A DNA stretch of 64,000 bases from Stappia indica (GTDB taxonomy: Bacteria; Pseudomonadota; Alphaproteobacteria; Rhizobiales; Stappiaceae), in assembly GCF_020177335.1 (NCBI RefSeq), contig NZ_JAIVMG010000011.1, forward strand, positions 99,714 through 163,713. The letters are read 5' to 3'. The position numbers were made by a program, and so were the translations under genes. The notes under the pieces are model-generated. The model worked only from the letters and a program-made list of their open reading frames with translations, searched no databases and had not been told where the DNA came from. Shown here one piece after another: positions 8,344 through 16,590 of the stretch. The stretch's first letter is position 1, and each line of letters starts with the position of its first letter.

Positions 8344-8826
8344 ATGAAATGGCTGCACCGGGCCGAGGACGCGTTTCTCCTCGGGCTCTTCCTGGCCGCG
8401 CTGGGGGCGCTCACCGCCCAGTTGGCCAGCCGCTACTTCCTGCCCTACCAGTTTCCCTGGACCGAGGAGCTGGCGCGGTTCCTGTTTCTCTGGCTGGTGT
8501 TCTTCGGCGCGGCCAATGCCATGCGGCGCGGAGGGCTGGTCGCGGTGACCATGCTGGCCGATCTGTTGCCGGACCGGCTGCGCGACGCGGTCGCCATCCT
8601 CATGCATCTTTTCGGCGCGCTGTTTCTCGCCGTCGTTGCCTGGACGGGCCTGTTCCTGGCGATCAAGGTCGCCAAGCTGCCGACCATCGCCATGGGGATC
8701 TCCTCCAGTTTTGAATATGCGGCGGTTCCCGCCGCCTGCGCCCTGATGTGCGTGCGCTCGCTGTGGGCGGCCTGGCAGGTCTATCGCCATGGCCTGCCGC
8801 GCGACGGCGCCGCGACCTTGATGTAG
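8344..8826 (+). CDS. TRAP transporter small permease (DctQ family)
   Basis: 160-residue small membrane subunit with four predicted transmembrane helices, the standard DctQ layout. The family motif around TEELARFLFLWLVFFGAANAMRR is present: a Glu-rich turn, aromatic helix and basic end. It bridges DctP and DctM in the inner membrane. The gene lies 84 bases after dctP and 12 before dctM. The ATG at 8344 follows GGGGGAC by six bases. No separate regulatory signal is visible, so it should be expressed with the rest of the operon. Confidence 0.9.
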   Translation: MKWLHRAEDAFLLGLFLAALGALTAQLASRYFLPYQFPWTEELARFLFLWLVFFGAANAMRRGGLVAVTMLADLLPDRLRDAVAILMHLFGALFLAVVAWTGLFLAIKVAKLPTIAMGISSSFEYAAVPAACALMCVRSLWAAWQVYRHGLPRDGAATLM

Positions 8827-8838
8827 GAGCGCCTCCCC

Positions 8839-10119
8839 ATGGGTTTGATGTTTGGTCTCTGGATGCTGCTGCTGCTCCTGGGCATGAGCGTGGCGCTGAC
8901 GCTCGGTGTCGCCTCGATGGTGCAGCTTTGGGCCGATGGCACGCCGATGGTGGTGATGGCCCAGCGGATGACGAAGTCGATTTCCGATTCCTTCCCGCTG
9001 CTGGCGGTGCCCTTCTTCATCTTCGCCGGCAACCTGATGAACAGTGGCGGGGTGACCGAGCGGATCTTCACCTTCGCCCGGGTGCTGGTCGGGCATTTTC
9101 GCGGCGGTCTCGGCCACGTCAATGTGCTCGCCTCGGTGATCTTTTCCGGCATGTCCGGCTCGGCGCTGGCCGATGCGGGCGGCCTCGGCAACATGGAAAT
9201 CAAGGCGATGCGCTCGGCCGGCTATGACGCGGGCTTTTCCGGCGCGGTCACCGTCGCCTCCTGTGTGATCGGACCGATGATCCCACCCTCGATCCCGATG
9301 GTGCTCTACGGGGTGCTCGCCGATGTGTCGATCGGCCGGCTGTTTCTCGGCGGTGTGGTGCCGGGTCTGCTGACGGCAGGCGCGCTGATGGCGATGATCG
9401 CCTTCATCTCGAAGAAGCGCGACTATCCGCGCGATCCGGTGCCGACGCTCGGGGAGGTCGGGCGGGCCTTCAAGCGGGCGCTGTTGCCGATCATCACCCC
9501 GGGGATCATCATCGCCGGTATCGCCTTCGGCTTCTTCTCGCCGACCGAGGCGGCGGTGGTCGCCTCGCTCTACGCGCTGGTGCTGTCGATGGGCGTTTAT
9601 CGGGAAATGACCTGGCGGGACCTGCAACGGGTGGTGCTGGAGACGGTGCGGATGACGGCGATGGTCTGTCTGATCGTTGCCACCGCCAGCGTGTTTGCCT
9701 GGATCCTCGCCGCCAATCAGGCGCCGATGCGGCTTGCCGGCTGGCTGCTGACCCTGTCGAAGGATCCGCTGGTGCTGCTGCTTGTCATCAACGCCGCGAT
9801 CCTGATCGCCGGCTTTTTCATCGAGGGGCTGGCGATCATGATCCTGGTGGTGCCGGCGCTGGCGCCGACCCTGTTGGCGGCGGGCATCGACCCGGTGCAT
9901 TTCGGTGTCGTCTTCATCTTCAACCTGATGATCGGGCTGATGACGCCGCCGATGGGGGTGGGGCTGTTCGTGGTCTCCGGCGTGTCGGGCATCCGGCTGG
10001 AAACGCTTGCCCGCGCCTCGGTTCCCTTCCTGCTGCCGCTGGCGGCGGTGCTGCTGTTGCTGATGTTCGTGCCGCAGCTCGTCACCTGGCTGCCGGACAT
10101 GGTCCTCGGTCCGCAATAG
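8839..10119 (+). CDS. TRAP transporter large permease (DctM family)
   Basis: 426 residues, multi-spanning channel subunit of the TRAP importer, with about twelve hydrophobic segments. Typical DctM blocks are visible: PLLAVPFFIFAGNLM near residue 53, FSGMSGSALADAGG, ASCVIGPMIPPSIPMVLYG and the C-terminal MTPPMGVGLFVV. Length is normal and no residue set looks missing. It ends the probable ten-kilobase operon; a GC-rich hairpin without a U tract follows at 10137-10169. Confidence 0.92.
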   Translation: MGLMFGLWMLLLLLGMSVALTLGVASMVQLWADGTPMVVMAQRMTKSISDSFPLLAVPFFIFAGNLMNSGGVTERIFTFARVLVGHFRGGLGHVNVLASVIFSGMSGSALADAGGLGNMEIKAMRSAGYDAGFSGAVTVASCVIGPMIPPSIPMVLYGVLADVSIGRLFLGGVVPGLLTAGALMAMIAFISKKRDYPRDPVPTLGEVGRAFKRALLPIITPGIIIAGIAFGFFSPTEAAVVASLYALVLSMGVYREMTWRDLQRVVLETVRMTAMVCLIVATASVFAWILAANQAPMRLAGWLLTLSKDPLVLLLVINAAILIAGFFIEGLAIMILVVPALAPTLLAAGIDPVHFGVVFIFNLMIGLMTPPMGVGLFVVSGVSGIRLETLARASVPFLLPLAAVLLLLMFVPQLVTWLPDMVLGPQ

Positions 10120-10136
10120 ACCGCAGCCCATCGGGT

Positions 10137-10169
10137 CCCGCGTCCCGCAATCGGGGCGTGGGGCGCGGG
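10137..10169 (+). terminator. GC-rich hairpin after the sugar-acid operon
   Basis: Arms at 10137-10146 and 10160-10169 can pair over ten bases with one G-U pair and a 13-base loop. It lies 18 bases after the dctM stop. There is no run of T after it, so it could be a factor-dependent end or mRNA-stabilising hairpin rather than a classical intrinsic terminator. Confidence 0.35.
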
Positions 10170-10388
10170 TGTGCGAATCGCGCGCAGAAATTACAGCAGG
10201 CAAGCGCGGCGCATGAGCGTCGCCCAAGGCGCTGCCCAATCGTCGTTTGCATCGGCGATAGCCGATGGCATCCCGAAACGGCGCACGAGGTGGCCCCATT
10301 CGGGGAAACTTTCCTGATTTTCGGAGAGGTCAGTCAGAAGCACTTCGGTTCGTTCATCGCCGTCTGATCGGCTGGACTTCGAAGTGAT

Positions 10389-10463
10389 TGGAGCGGGCGA
10401 TGAGATTCGAACTCACGACCCCAACCTTGGCAAGGTTGTGCTCTACCCCTGAGCTACGCCCGC
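10389..10463 (-). tRNA. tRNA-Gly(GCC)
   Basis: Read on the minus strand the sequence folds as a 75-base cloverleaf beginning GCGGGCG and ending CGCCCGC-T-CCA. The D arm is GCTC/GAGC, the anticodon stem CAACC/GGTTG around a TTGCCAA loop with anticodon GCC, and the T arm GTGAG/CTCAT around TTCGAAT. The 3' CCA is encoded. It sits alone between the TRAP operon and the ProX-like gene. Confidence 0.97.
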
Positions 10464-10783
10464 ATCCATGTTGGCCGCCGGTCGAGGCCGGCGCCTGAGG
10501 TGATGTGTATATGAACCAAGCCGATTGGGATTGCAACAGTGTTTTTTCATCTGATGACACTGAGCCGCAAACTGTGGATGAGCAGTGGATTACGAGGTTG
10601 GAAGTGGCCGGAATTCAAGGATTTTCGACGTCCTTCCGGGTGCCGGCTTGTGCCGGGTGGGTGGCATCGGATACACCGGCAAATGGCGGATTTTTCCCAT
10701 TTTGAAGCGCCGGTCGAAGCGCCGGAGCACCTGTCGCGGCCGGCAGGGAAATGGGTGCGAAAGCGCAAGGGGAGAGCTTTCAG
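10464..10783. other. Non-coding gap of 320 bases between tRNA-Gly and the ProX-like gene
   Basis: It must hold the promoter of the minus-strand tRNA near its left end and that of the plus-strand gene near its right end. I found no convincing -35/-10 pair, repeat or conserved RNA. Short reading frames present here have no family look and no good ribosome binding site. Confidence 0.5.
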
Positions 10784-11305
10784 ATGGCAGCGACGCGGGC
10801 GGATCTTTTCACCTTCCTCAAGGATCTGGGGATCGAGGTGACCACCGAGGACCATCCGGCGGTCTTCACCGTTTCGGAGTCGGTCGGAGTGCACGATCGG
10901 ATCCCCGGGGGGCATACGAAAAACCTGTTCCTGAAGGACAAGAAGGGACGTCTGTTCCTGGTCGTGGCGCTGCATGACGCGGTGATCGACCTGAAGACGA
11001 TCCACCAGAAGATCGGCGCCCAGGGGCGCGTGTCCTTCGGCAAGGGCGATCTTCTCGAAGAGGTGCTTGGCGTTCAGCCCGGATCGGTGACACCCTTCGC
11101 CCTGATCAACGACCGGGAAGCGCAACGGGTGACGCCGATCCTCGATGCGGCGATGATGCAGGTCGATCCGCTGAATTTTCATCCTCTGGAAAACACCGCG
11201 ACCACCACCGTCGGGCGGGACGACCTGCTGCGTTTCGTGCAAGGGTGCGGTCATGAGCCGAAGGTGATCGCGGTCAGCGAGGAGAACGCACGGCAAGAGG
11301 CCTGA
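10784..11305 (+). CDS. Prolyl-tRNA synthetase-associated editing domain protein (ProX/YbaK family)
   Basis: 173 residues of the YbaK/INS superfamily, whose free-standing members deacylate mischarged tRNAs (for example Ala-tRNA-Pro). The DHPAVFTV motif at the N-terminus, the GGHTKNLFLKDKKG block with the conserved Lys, and the VSFG..DLLEEVLGVQPGSVTPFAL segment are typical of the ProX/PrdX group. I chose ATG 10784 because AAGGGGAGA lies 9 bases upstream and the product starts as family members do; an in-frame ATG at 10751 would add 11 residues. The gene stands alone, 114 bases before the next. The specific tRNA target cannot be read from sequence. Confidence 0.87.
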   Translation: MAATRADLFTFLKDLGIEVTTEDHPAVFTVSESVGVHDRIPGGHTKNLFLKDKKGRLFLVVALHDAVIDLKTIHQKIGAQGRVSFGKGDLLEEVLGVQPGSVTPFALINDREAQRVTPILDAAMMQVDPLNFHPLENTATTTVGRDDLLRFVQGCGHEPKVIAVSEENARQEA

Positions 11306-11419
11306 GCCGCAGGGCGACAGGTGGTTTGATATTTGCCGGCGAGGTGCCCATGTTAGGGCCAATTGGAATTGGATCGCGCCAGTGGCCGAGGCCTGCGCGC
11401 GTTACTTGGGGATGGTGCG

Positions 11420-12400
11420 ATGAGCAATGACGGGTTTTCGGTCGGTGGCAGCTTTGGCGGCGCGTTCGGCGGCGGCATGGGCGCCCCGGCCAATGGTGGG
11501 GCGATGGGGGGCAACAGCGCGACACCCCCGACGGCGCTGATCAGCGATGTCACCACCCAGACCTTCATGGCGGAGGTGATTGAAGCTTCGCGCAGCCAGC
11601 CGGTGCTGGTGGACTTCTGGGCGCCGTGGTGCGGTCCGTGCAAGCAGTTGACGCCGATCATTGAAAAGGCGGTGAACGACGCCCGTGGCGCCGTGCGGCT
11701 GGCCAAGATGAACATCGACGACCATCCCGAGGTGGCCGGCCAGCTCGGCATCCAGTCGATCCCGGCGGTGATTGCCTTCAAGGACGGTCAGCCGGTCGAT
11801 GGCTTCATGGGTGCGCAGCCGGAAAGCCAGATCAAGGCGTTCATCGAGCGGGTCGCCGGTCCGGTCGGGCCGAGCGATCTGGAGCAGATCCTCACCGAGG
11901 CCGATGCCGCGCGCGAGGCCGGCGATCTCGCCCGTGCCGCCCAGCTTTATGGCGGCGCTCTGTCGCTGGAGCCGGAAAACGCGCAGGCGCTCAGCGGATT
12001 GGCTCAGTGCCATGTGGCGCTGGAGGATCTGGAGAAGGCCCGCGCCGTTCTCGACATGGTGCCGGAAGCTGCGGCCGGGGACCCGGCGGTGGCGGCGGCC
12101 CGCGCGGCGCTTGACCTGGCCGAACAGGCCGGCGCGCTGGGCGATCTTGCCGAGCTTCAGGCGCGGATCGATGTGGATCCGGCGGACCATCAGGCCCGCT
12201 TCGACCTGGCGGTGGCGCTGGGATCGGGCGCGGACAAGGTCGCTGCCGTCGATCATCTGATCGAGATCGTTCGTCGTGACCGGGAATGGAACGAGGATGG
12301 CGCGCGCAAGCAGCTGCTGCAGTTCTTCGAGGCCTGGGGCGCGAAGGACGCGGCGACCAAGCACGGCCGGCGCCGGTTGTCGTCCGTTCTGTTCTCGTGA
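11420..12400 (+). CDS. cnoX: CnoX/YbbN-type chaperedoxin (thioredoxin domain plus TPR)
   Basis: 326 residues: a glycine-rich N-terminal tail (about residues 8-30), a thioredoxin domain carrying WCGPC, and a C-terminal helical TPR-like region to the end. CnoX proteins hold oxidised unfolding proteins and hand them to DnaK or GroEL. E. coli CnoX lacks the CXXC pair and has no reductase activity, whereas alphaproteobacterial relatives such as that of Caulobacter keep it; this copy has CGPC and so should be redox active. The ATG at 11420 follows GGGGA by about nine bases. It precedes the Lon-domain gene, a common pairing in alphaproteobacteria. Confidence 0.88.
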   Translation: MSNDGFSVGGSFGGAFGGGMGAPANGGAMGGNSATPPTALISDVTTQTFMAEVIEASRSQPVLVDFWAPWCGPCKQLTPIIEKAVNDARGAVRLAKMNIDDHPEVAGQLGIQSIPAVIAFKDGQPVDGFMGAQPESQIKAFIERVAGPVGPSDLEQILTEADAAREAGDLARAAQLYGGALSLEPENAQALSGLAQCHVALEDLEKARAVLDMVPEAAAGDPAVAAARAALDLAEQAGALGDLAELQARIDVDPADHQARFDLAVALGSGADKVAAVDHLIEIVRRDREWNEDGARKQLLQFFEAWGAKDAATKHGRRRLSSVLFS

Positions 12401-12490
12401 GCGTATGATCTTCCAGGACGGGGTCTCCGGGCTGCCTTGAGCAGCCCGGAAGGCCGATCCGGAACACGCAACGCATCAGGGGACACCGGA

Positions 12491-13174
12491 ATGCACGCGG
12501 GAAATGCCATCTACTCCGAGCCGGCCGATCTGCCACGGTCCGTGCCGCTGTTCCCGTTATCCGGGGCCTTGCTGCTGCCGCAGACGCAGATGCCGCTGAA
12601 CATTTTCGAGCCGCGCTATGTGGCGATGATCGATGCGGCGCTGCAGGGCGACCGGCTGATCGGCATCATCCAGCCCGACCACACGGTGCCGGGCGCCGAA
12701 CAGGCGGAGGTGCCGCCCTTGATGCGGGTCGGCTGCGTCGGTCGGATCATCGCCTATCAGGAAACCGGCGACGGGCGCTATCTCGTCACCCTCAACGGCA
12801 TTGCCCGCTTCACCCTCGTGGAGGAGCTGGACAGCGTGACGCCGTTCCGCATCGGTGTGATCTCGGCGGAGGATTTCGCCGATGATTTTCGCGCCGGTTT
12901 CGGCGAGGAAACCGTCGACCGTGAGGGCTTGATCAAGACCCTGAAGGACTATCTGGAGGCCAACAGCCTGGAGGCCGACTGGGACAGCATCGAGCGGGCC
13001 TCGACCGAGGTGCTGGTCAACGCGCTGGCGATGATGAGCCCATACGGTCCGGCGGAAAAGCAGGCACTGCTGGAGGCGCCGGATCTGCGCACCCGCGCCG
13101 ACACGCTGGTGGCGCTGACCGAGGTGGAACTTGCCCGGCAGGGCGGCGGCGACGATGGTGTGACCCTGCAATGA
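12491..13174 (+). CDS. Lon-protease substrate-binding (LAN) domain protein
   Basis: 227 residues matching the stand-alone N-terminal domain of Lon proteases, without ATPase or protease parts. The opening PLFPLSGALLLPQTQMPLNIFEPRY, shortened here to its key feature of a PLFPL start and IFEPRY turn, and the GCVGRI and GDGRYLVTLNG blocks are diagnostic. Its role in bacteria is not established; it may bind unfolded substrates. The adjacent CnoX gene, 90 bases upstream, suggests a shared protein quality-control role. ATG 12491 is preceded by AGGGGA with seven-base spacing. Confidence 0.86.
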   Translation: MHAGNAIYSEPADLPRSVPLFPLSGALLLPQTQMPLNIFEPRYVAMIDAALQGDRLIGIIQPDHTVPGAEQAEVPPLMRVGCVGRIIAYQETGDGRYLVTLNGIARFTLVEELDSVTPFRIGVISAEDFADDFRAGFGEETVDREGLIKTLKDYLEANSLEADWDSIERASTEVLVNALAMMSPYGPAEKQALLEAPDLRTRADTLVALTEVELARQGGGDDGVTLQ

Positions 13175-13248
13175 GGCCGGCCTGCCCTTGCTGATGGGAC
13201 GGCGCTTCGGCGCCGCCTCAAGGATCGTGCGACAATCGGAGATACATC

Positions 13249-13458
13249 ATGGCCGCTGACGCCAGGCATGAGCTGGACCGCAAGCTTCTGGAGCTTCTGG
13301 TCTGTCCCGTGACCAAGACCACGCTGGAATATGACGCCGACGCGCAGGAGCTGATCTCCCGTGCGGCGAAGCTCGCCTATCCGATCCGCGACGGCATTCC
13401 GATCATGCTGCCGGACGAGGCGCGGGTGCTGGACGAGGATGGGCCGCCGGCCACCTGA
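13249..13458 (+). CDS. Trm112/YcaR-family small zinc-ribbon-like protein
   Basis: 69 residues similar to bacterial Trm112-like proteins: [17 protein letters not shown] at the start, then [15 protein letters not shown] near residue 43. Only one of the usual cysteines (in LVCPVTK) is present, so it probably does not bind zinc like the eukaryotic Trm112 partner of methyltransferases. Function in bacteria is poorly known. A hairpin terminator overlaps its last codons, marking the end of this small plus-strand group. The start follows GGAGATACATC. Confidence 0.85.
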   Translation: MAADARHELDRKLLELLVCPVTKTTLEYDADAQELISRAAKLAYPIRDGIPIMLPDEARVLDEDGPPAT

Positions 13459-13480
13459 AGCGGGGCCGGCGGCGGTTTTT
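13443..13480 (+). terminator. Intrinsic terminator overlapping the Trm112-like stop codon
   Basis: Perfect ten-base arms at 13443-13452 (GCCGCCGGCC) and 13464-13473 (GGCCGGCGGC) enclose an 11-base loop containing the stop codon, and are followed by GGTTTTTCTC. It lies between convergent genes, so it would stop transcription coming from the left before it enters leuB. Confidence 0.7.
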
Positions 13481-13499
13481 CTCGGGCTTAAGGCCGGTA

Positions 13500-14609
13500 T
13501 CAGGCGCTGAGCGCGTTCAGCTCGGCGATGATCGCATCGCCCATCTGGGCGGTGGAGATCGTCGCGTCGCCGGCTTCGGCGATGTCGGCGGTGCGCAGGC
13601 CCTTGTCGAGGGTGGCCGCAATCGCCTTCTCCAGCAGATCGGCCTCCGTGATCAGGTCGCAGGAATAGCGCAGCGCCATGGCGAAGCTGGCGATCATGGC
13701 GATCGGGTTGGCCTTGCCCTGACCGGCGATGTCCGGAGCGGACCCGTGCACCGGCTCATACATCGCCTTGCGCTTGCCGGTCGCCGGATCGGGCGCGCCG
13801 AGCGAGGCGGAAGGCAGCATGCCGAGCGAGCCGGTCAGCATCGCCGCCACGTCCGACAGCATGTCGCCGAACAGGTTGTCGGTGACGATCACGTCGAACT
13901 GCTTCGGCCAGCGCACAAGCTGCATGCCGCCAGCATCGGCCAGCATGTGCTCCAGCTCAACATCGGCATAGTCGGCATGGGCCTGGGTCACGACCTCGTT
14001 CCAGAGCACGCCGGACTTCATGACGTTGCGCTTTTCCATCGAGGTGACCTTGCCGCGCCGGGTGCGCGCCAGATCGAAGGCGACGCGGGCGATGCGGTCG
14101 ATTTCGTAGGTCTCGTAAACCTGGGTGTCGACGGCCCGCTTCTGGCCGTTGCCGAGATCGGTGATCTCCTTCGGCTCGCCGAAATAGACACCGCCGGTCA
14201 GCTCGCGCACGATCAGGATGTCGAGGCCTTCGACCACGTCACGCTTCAGCGAGGAGGCGCCGGCCAGCGCCGGGTAGCAGATCGCCGGGCGCAGGTTGGC
14301 GAAGAGCTGCAGATCCTTGCGCAGGCGCAAGAGGCCGGCCTCGGGGCGCACGTCATAGGGAACGCCGTCCCACTTCGGGCCGCCAACCGCGCCGAAGATC
14401 ACCGCGTCGGAGGCCTGAGCCAGGTCCATCGCCGCGTCGGAAATCGCCGCGCCGTGTGCGTCATAGGCCGCACCACCCACCAGATCCTCTTCGGTCTCGA
14501 ACTGCGCGGTGCCGCGCGCGTTGAACCAGGCGAGGACCTTCTTCACTTCCTGCATGATTTCCGTGCCGATGCCGTCGCCCGGCAGGAGGAGGAGCTTGTG
14601 GGTGGACAT
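13500..14609 (-). CDS. leuB: 3-isopropylmalate dehydrogenase
   Basis: Oxidatively decarboxylates 3-isopropylmalate to 2-ketoisocaproate in leucine synthesis, using NAD and Mg or Mn. The 369 residues begin [13 protein letters not shown] and carry the family blocks [23 protein letters not shown] (metal and cofactor aspartates) and [18 protein letters not shown]. Start taken at 14609, where AAGAGGAAA precedes the ATG by about ten bases; upstream in-frame codons do not look like family sequence. leuC lies 29 kb away on the other strand, so the pathway genes are scattered. Length and motifs are normal. Confidence 0.95.
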   Translation of the reverse strand: MSTHKLLLLPGDGIGTEIMQEVKKVLAWFNARGTAQFETEEDLVGGAAYDAHGAAISDAAMDLAQASDAVIFGAVGGPKWDGVPYDVRPEAGLLRLRKDLQLFANLRPAICYPALAGASSLKRDVVEGLDILIVRELTGGVYFGEPKEITDLGNGQKRAVDTQVYETYEIDRIARVAFDLARTRRGKVTSMEKRNVMKSGVLWNEVVTQAHADYADVELEHMLADAGGMQLVRWPKQFDVIVTDNLFGDMLSDVAAMLTGSLGMLPSASLGAPDPATGKRKAMYEPVHGSAPDIAGQGKANPIAMIASFAMALRYSCDLITEADLLEKAIAATLDKGLRTADIAEAGDATISTAQMGDAIIAELNALSA

Positions 14610-14825
14610 ATGATGCGTTTCCTCTTGAACGTCTGACGATGGGTCGCTCTGCCGGATCGGGAGAGCCGAGGCGGGAAGCGGAGCGTTGCGCTCCGAAAAA
14701 GGGCCGCTCGCCCGGGGCGGCCGGAGCAACCTGGCGTCTGATGGGACGAAGGTTGCTCTAGAACGTTGCGCCGGCCTTGGCAAGCGCCGGACGGGTGCGA
14801 AGGGTCCCGGGCCGGTGCGGTGTCA

Positions 14826-15809
14826 TCACCACGCTTCGCCGGTTCCAACGGTTGCGGCGAGGCTTTCCAGCGCGACATTGCCGCCGCAGACGAGAACGCC
14901 GACCCGTTCGCCGGGCGCGGGCCGGTAGGCGCCGCTCAGCAGCGCGGCAAGCGCGGTCGCCGCGCCCGGTTCGGCGGCGATCTGCGTCTCGGTCCAGAGC
15001 CGGGCCTGGGCCGCAAGGATCGCGTCATCCTCGACCAGCACGCTGTGATCGAGCCGGTCCGCGCAGATCCGGTAGACCAGATCGCCGCAGCGCCGGGCGC
15101 CGAGACTGTCGGCGGCGATGCTCTCCACCGGCACGTCGACCGGCCCGCCGGCGGCGAGCGCGGCATTGAGCGCGGCGGAACCGCTGGGTTCGACGCCCAC
15201 CACCTTTATCCGTCCCTGCAGCCAGGTGGCCATGCCGGAGATGAGACCGCCGCCGCCGACGGCGATCAGCACGGTGTCGAGATCAGGCGTCTGTTCTTCC
15301 CATTCGGCGGCGGTGGTGCCCTGGCCGGCGATGGTCGGGGCGGCGTCATAGGCGTGGATGTCGCGAGCGCCGGTTTCGGCCCGGTGACGGGCGCAGGCCT
15401 CGGCCGCATCGGCATAGCGGGCGCCGCCCACATGCAGCCGGGCGCCATAGGAGCGGATCCGGGCGATCTTCGCTGGCGAGGAGGTTTCGGGCACGAAGAT
15501 ATCGGCCGGCACACCGAGCGCCCGGGCGGCATAGGCGACGGCGGCGCCATGGTTGCCGCCGGAGGCGGCAGCAACGCCCGCCGCCGGGATCTCCTGCGAC
15601 AGCAGCGTGTTGAACGCGCCGCGCACCTTGAAGGAGCCGGAATGCTGGAACAGTTCGAGCTTGAGGGAGACCGAATAGGGTAGCCCGAAACTGCCGGCGC
15701 CGCTCTCCATCACCGGCGTTTGCCGGATCCGCTCGCGCACCCGTTGCCAGGCCGCTTCGATATCCTGCCGATCCACTGTCATGTCCGGTTCGTTCTCCTG
15801 TTGCGCCAT
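14826..15809 (-). CDS. PLP-dependent threonine/serine dehydratase-family protein
   Basis: 327 residues of fold-type II PLP enzymes. The cofactor lysine is K61 in SGSFKVRGA, the phosphate/substrate loop ASGGNHG lies near residue 83 and the PLP phosphate-binding glycine run VGGGGL near 188. Related enzymes deaminate threonine or serine, or racemise serine. There is no C-terminal ACT regulatory domain, so it resembles catabolic or short biosynthetic forms rather than long IlvA. The start at 15809 lies ten bases after the TSUP gene stop; ATG 15782 is an alternative. Exact substrate unknown. Confidence 0.85.
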   Translation of the reverse strand: MAQQENEPDMTVDRQDIEAAWQRVRERIRQTPVMESGAGSFGLPYSVSLKLELFQHSGSFKVRGAFNTLLSQEIPAAGVAAASGGNHGAAVAYAARALGVPADIFVPETSSPAKIARIRSYGARLHVGGARYADAAEACARHRAETGARDIHAYDAAPTIAGQGTTAAEWEEQTPDLDTVLIAVGGGGLISGMATWLQGRIKVVGVEPSGSAALNAALAAGGPVDVPVESIAADSLGARRCGDLVYRICADRLDHSVLVEDDAILAAQARLWTETQIAAEPGAATALAALLSGAYRPAPGERVGVLVCGGNVALESLAATVGTGEAW

Positions 15810-15819
15810 CAGCGCGATA

Positions 15820-16590
15820 TCATCCGCCGGCCGCGAGCGCCATCGCGCCGCGCCAGACCAGACTTCCGGCCAGTCCCGTCATGAGAAGGCGAAAGCCGAT
15901 GCGGAAGCCGTGTTCCGGCATGCGTCCGAGCAGCCGGGTTCCGAGCAAGGTGCCGATGAACCCGGCGGCGATCATCAGAACGATCAGCCCGGCCCAGGGG
16001 GCGAAGGCGAAGCCGAGCAGGCCGAAGACGACGATCTTCAGGACGTGCATCATCAGCGCGGTCATCGCCTGGGTCGCGACGAAGCCGTGGCGGGTCAGAC
16101 CGAGCGCGGAGAGGACCGCGCCACCGATGGGGCCGGCGGCGCCGAAGAACATGCTGAGAGTGGTGGCGACGAAGCCGGCTGCGGCCATTGCCCGTTTCGG
16201 CATGTGGCCGAGGCGCGGACCATGACCCCAGACCATCCACAGAAGGAACAGCCCGAGACCGATCCGCAGCACCGGCGCCGGCAGGGTGATGGCGATCGAG
16301 CCGCCGAGCAGGGCGCCGGCCAGCCCGCCCAGCGCGAACCACAGGGCGGCGGGCCAGTTGACATGACGGCGCAGGACAAGCGCCCGGCCGGCGTTGGAAC
16401 CCAGCTGCACCACCCCATGGACCGGCACCAGCGCGGGTACCGGCAGCACCTGCGCCATCACCGCGATCAGGGTGATGCCGCCACCAAGGCCGAGAGCGGC
16501 GGACAGCGCCGAGGTCAGCAGGCTGATGGCGATCAGCAAGAGGGCAACGGCCGGCGCCATGTCCGGCGGCAGCCAGGCGGCCAGGCTCAT
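15820..16590 (-). CDS. TSUP-family membrane exporter (TauE/SafE-like)
   Basis: 256-residue inner-membrane protein with about eight hydrophobic segments. It shows the duplicated TauE/SafE pattern: SAALGLGGGITLIA near residue 31 with a following PVHGVVQLGSN block, and a second half with FFGAAGPIGGAVLSALGL. Relatives export sulfite, sulfoacetate or other small organosulfur anions and some move other acids. The ATG at 16590 overlaps the preceding gene's stop as ATGA, so it is translationally coupled to the membrane-anchored AlbA_2 protein. No sulfur-metabolism gene is adjacent, so the cargo is open. Confidence 0.85.
   Translation of the reverse strand: MSLAAWLPPDMAPAVALLLIAISLLTSALSAALGLGGGITLIAVMAQVLPVPALVPVHGVVQLGSNAGRALVLRRHVNWPAALWFALGGLAGALLGGSIAITLPAPVLRIGLGLFLLWMVWGHGPRLGHMPKRAMAAAGFVATTLSMFFGAAGPIGGAVLSALGLTRHGFVATQAMTALMMHVLKIVVFGLLGFAFAPWAGLIVLMIAAGFIGTLLGTRLLGRMPEHGFRIGFRLLMTGLAGSLVWRGAMALAAGG

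Noticed and set aside
8338..10299. A 653-codon minus-strand frame opposite the TRAP permease genes
   Set aside because: Composition dominated by His, Gln, Arg and Asp, no membrane or enzyme signature, and the plus strand has clear dctQ and dctM.
10158..10367. A 69-codon plus-strand frame between the TRAP operon and tRNA-Gly
   Set aside because: No ribosome binding site, no family resemblance and it runs up to the tRNA region.
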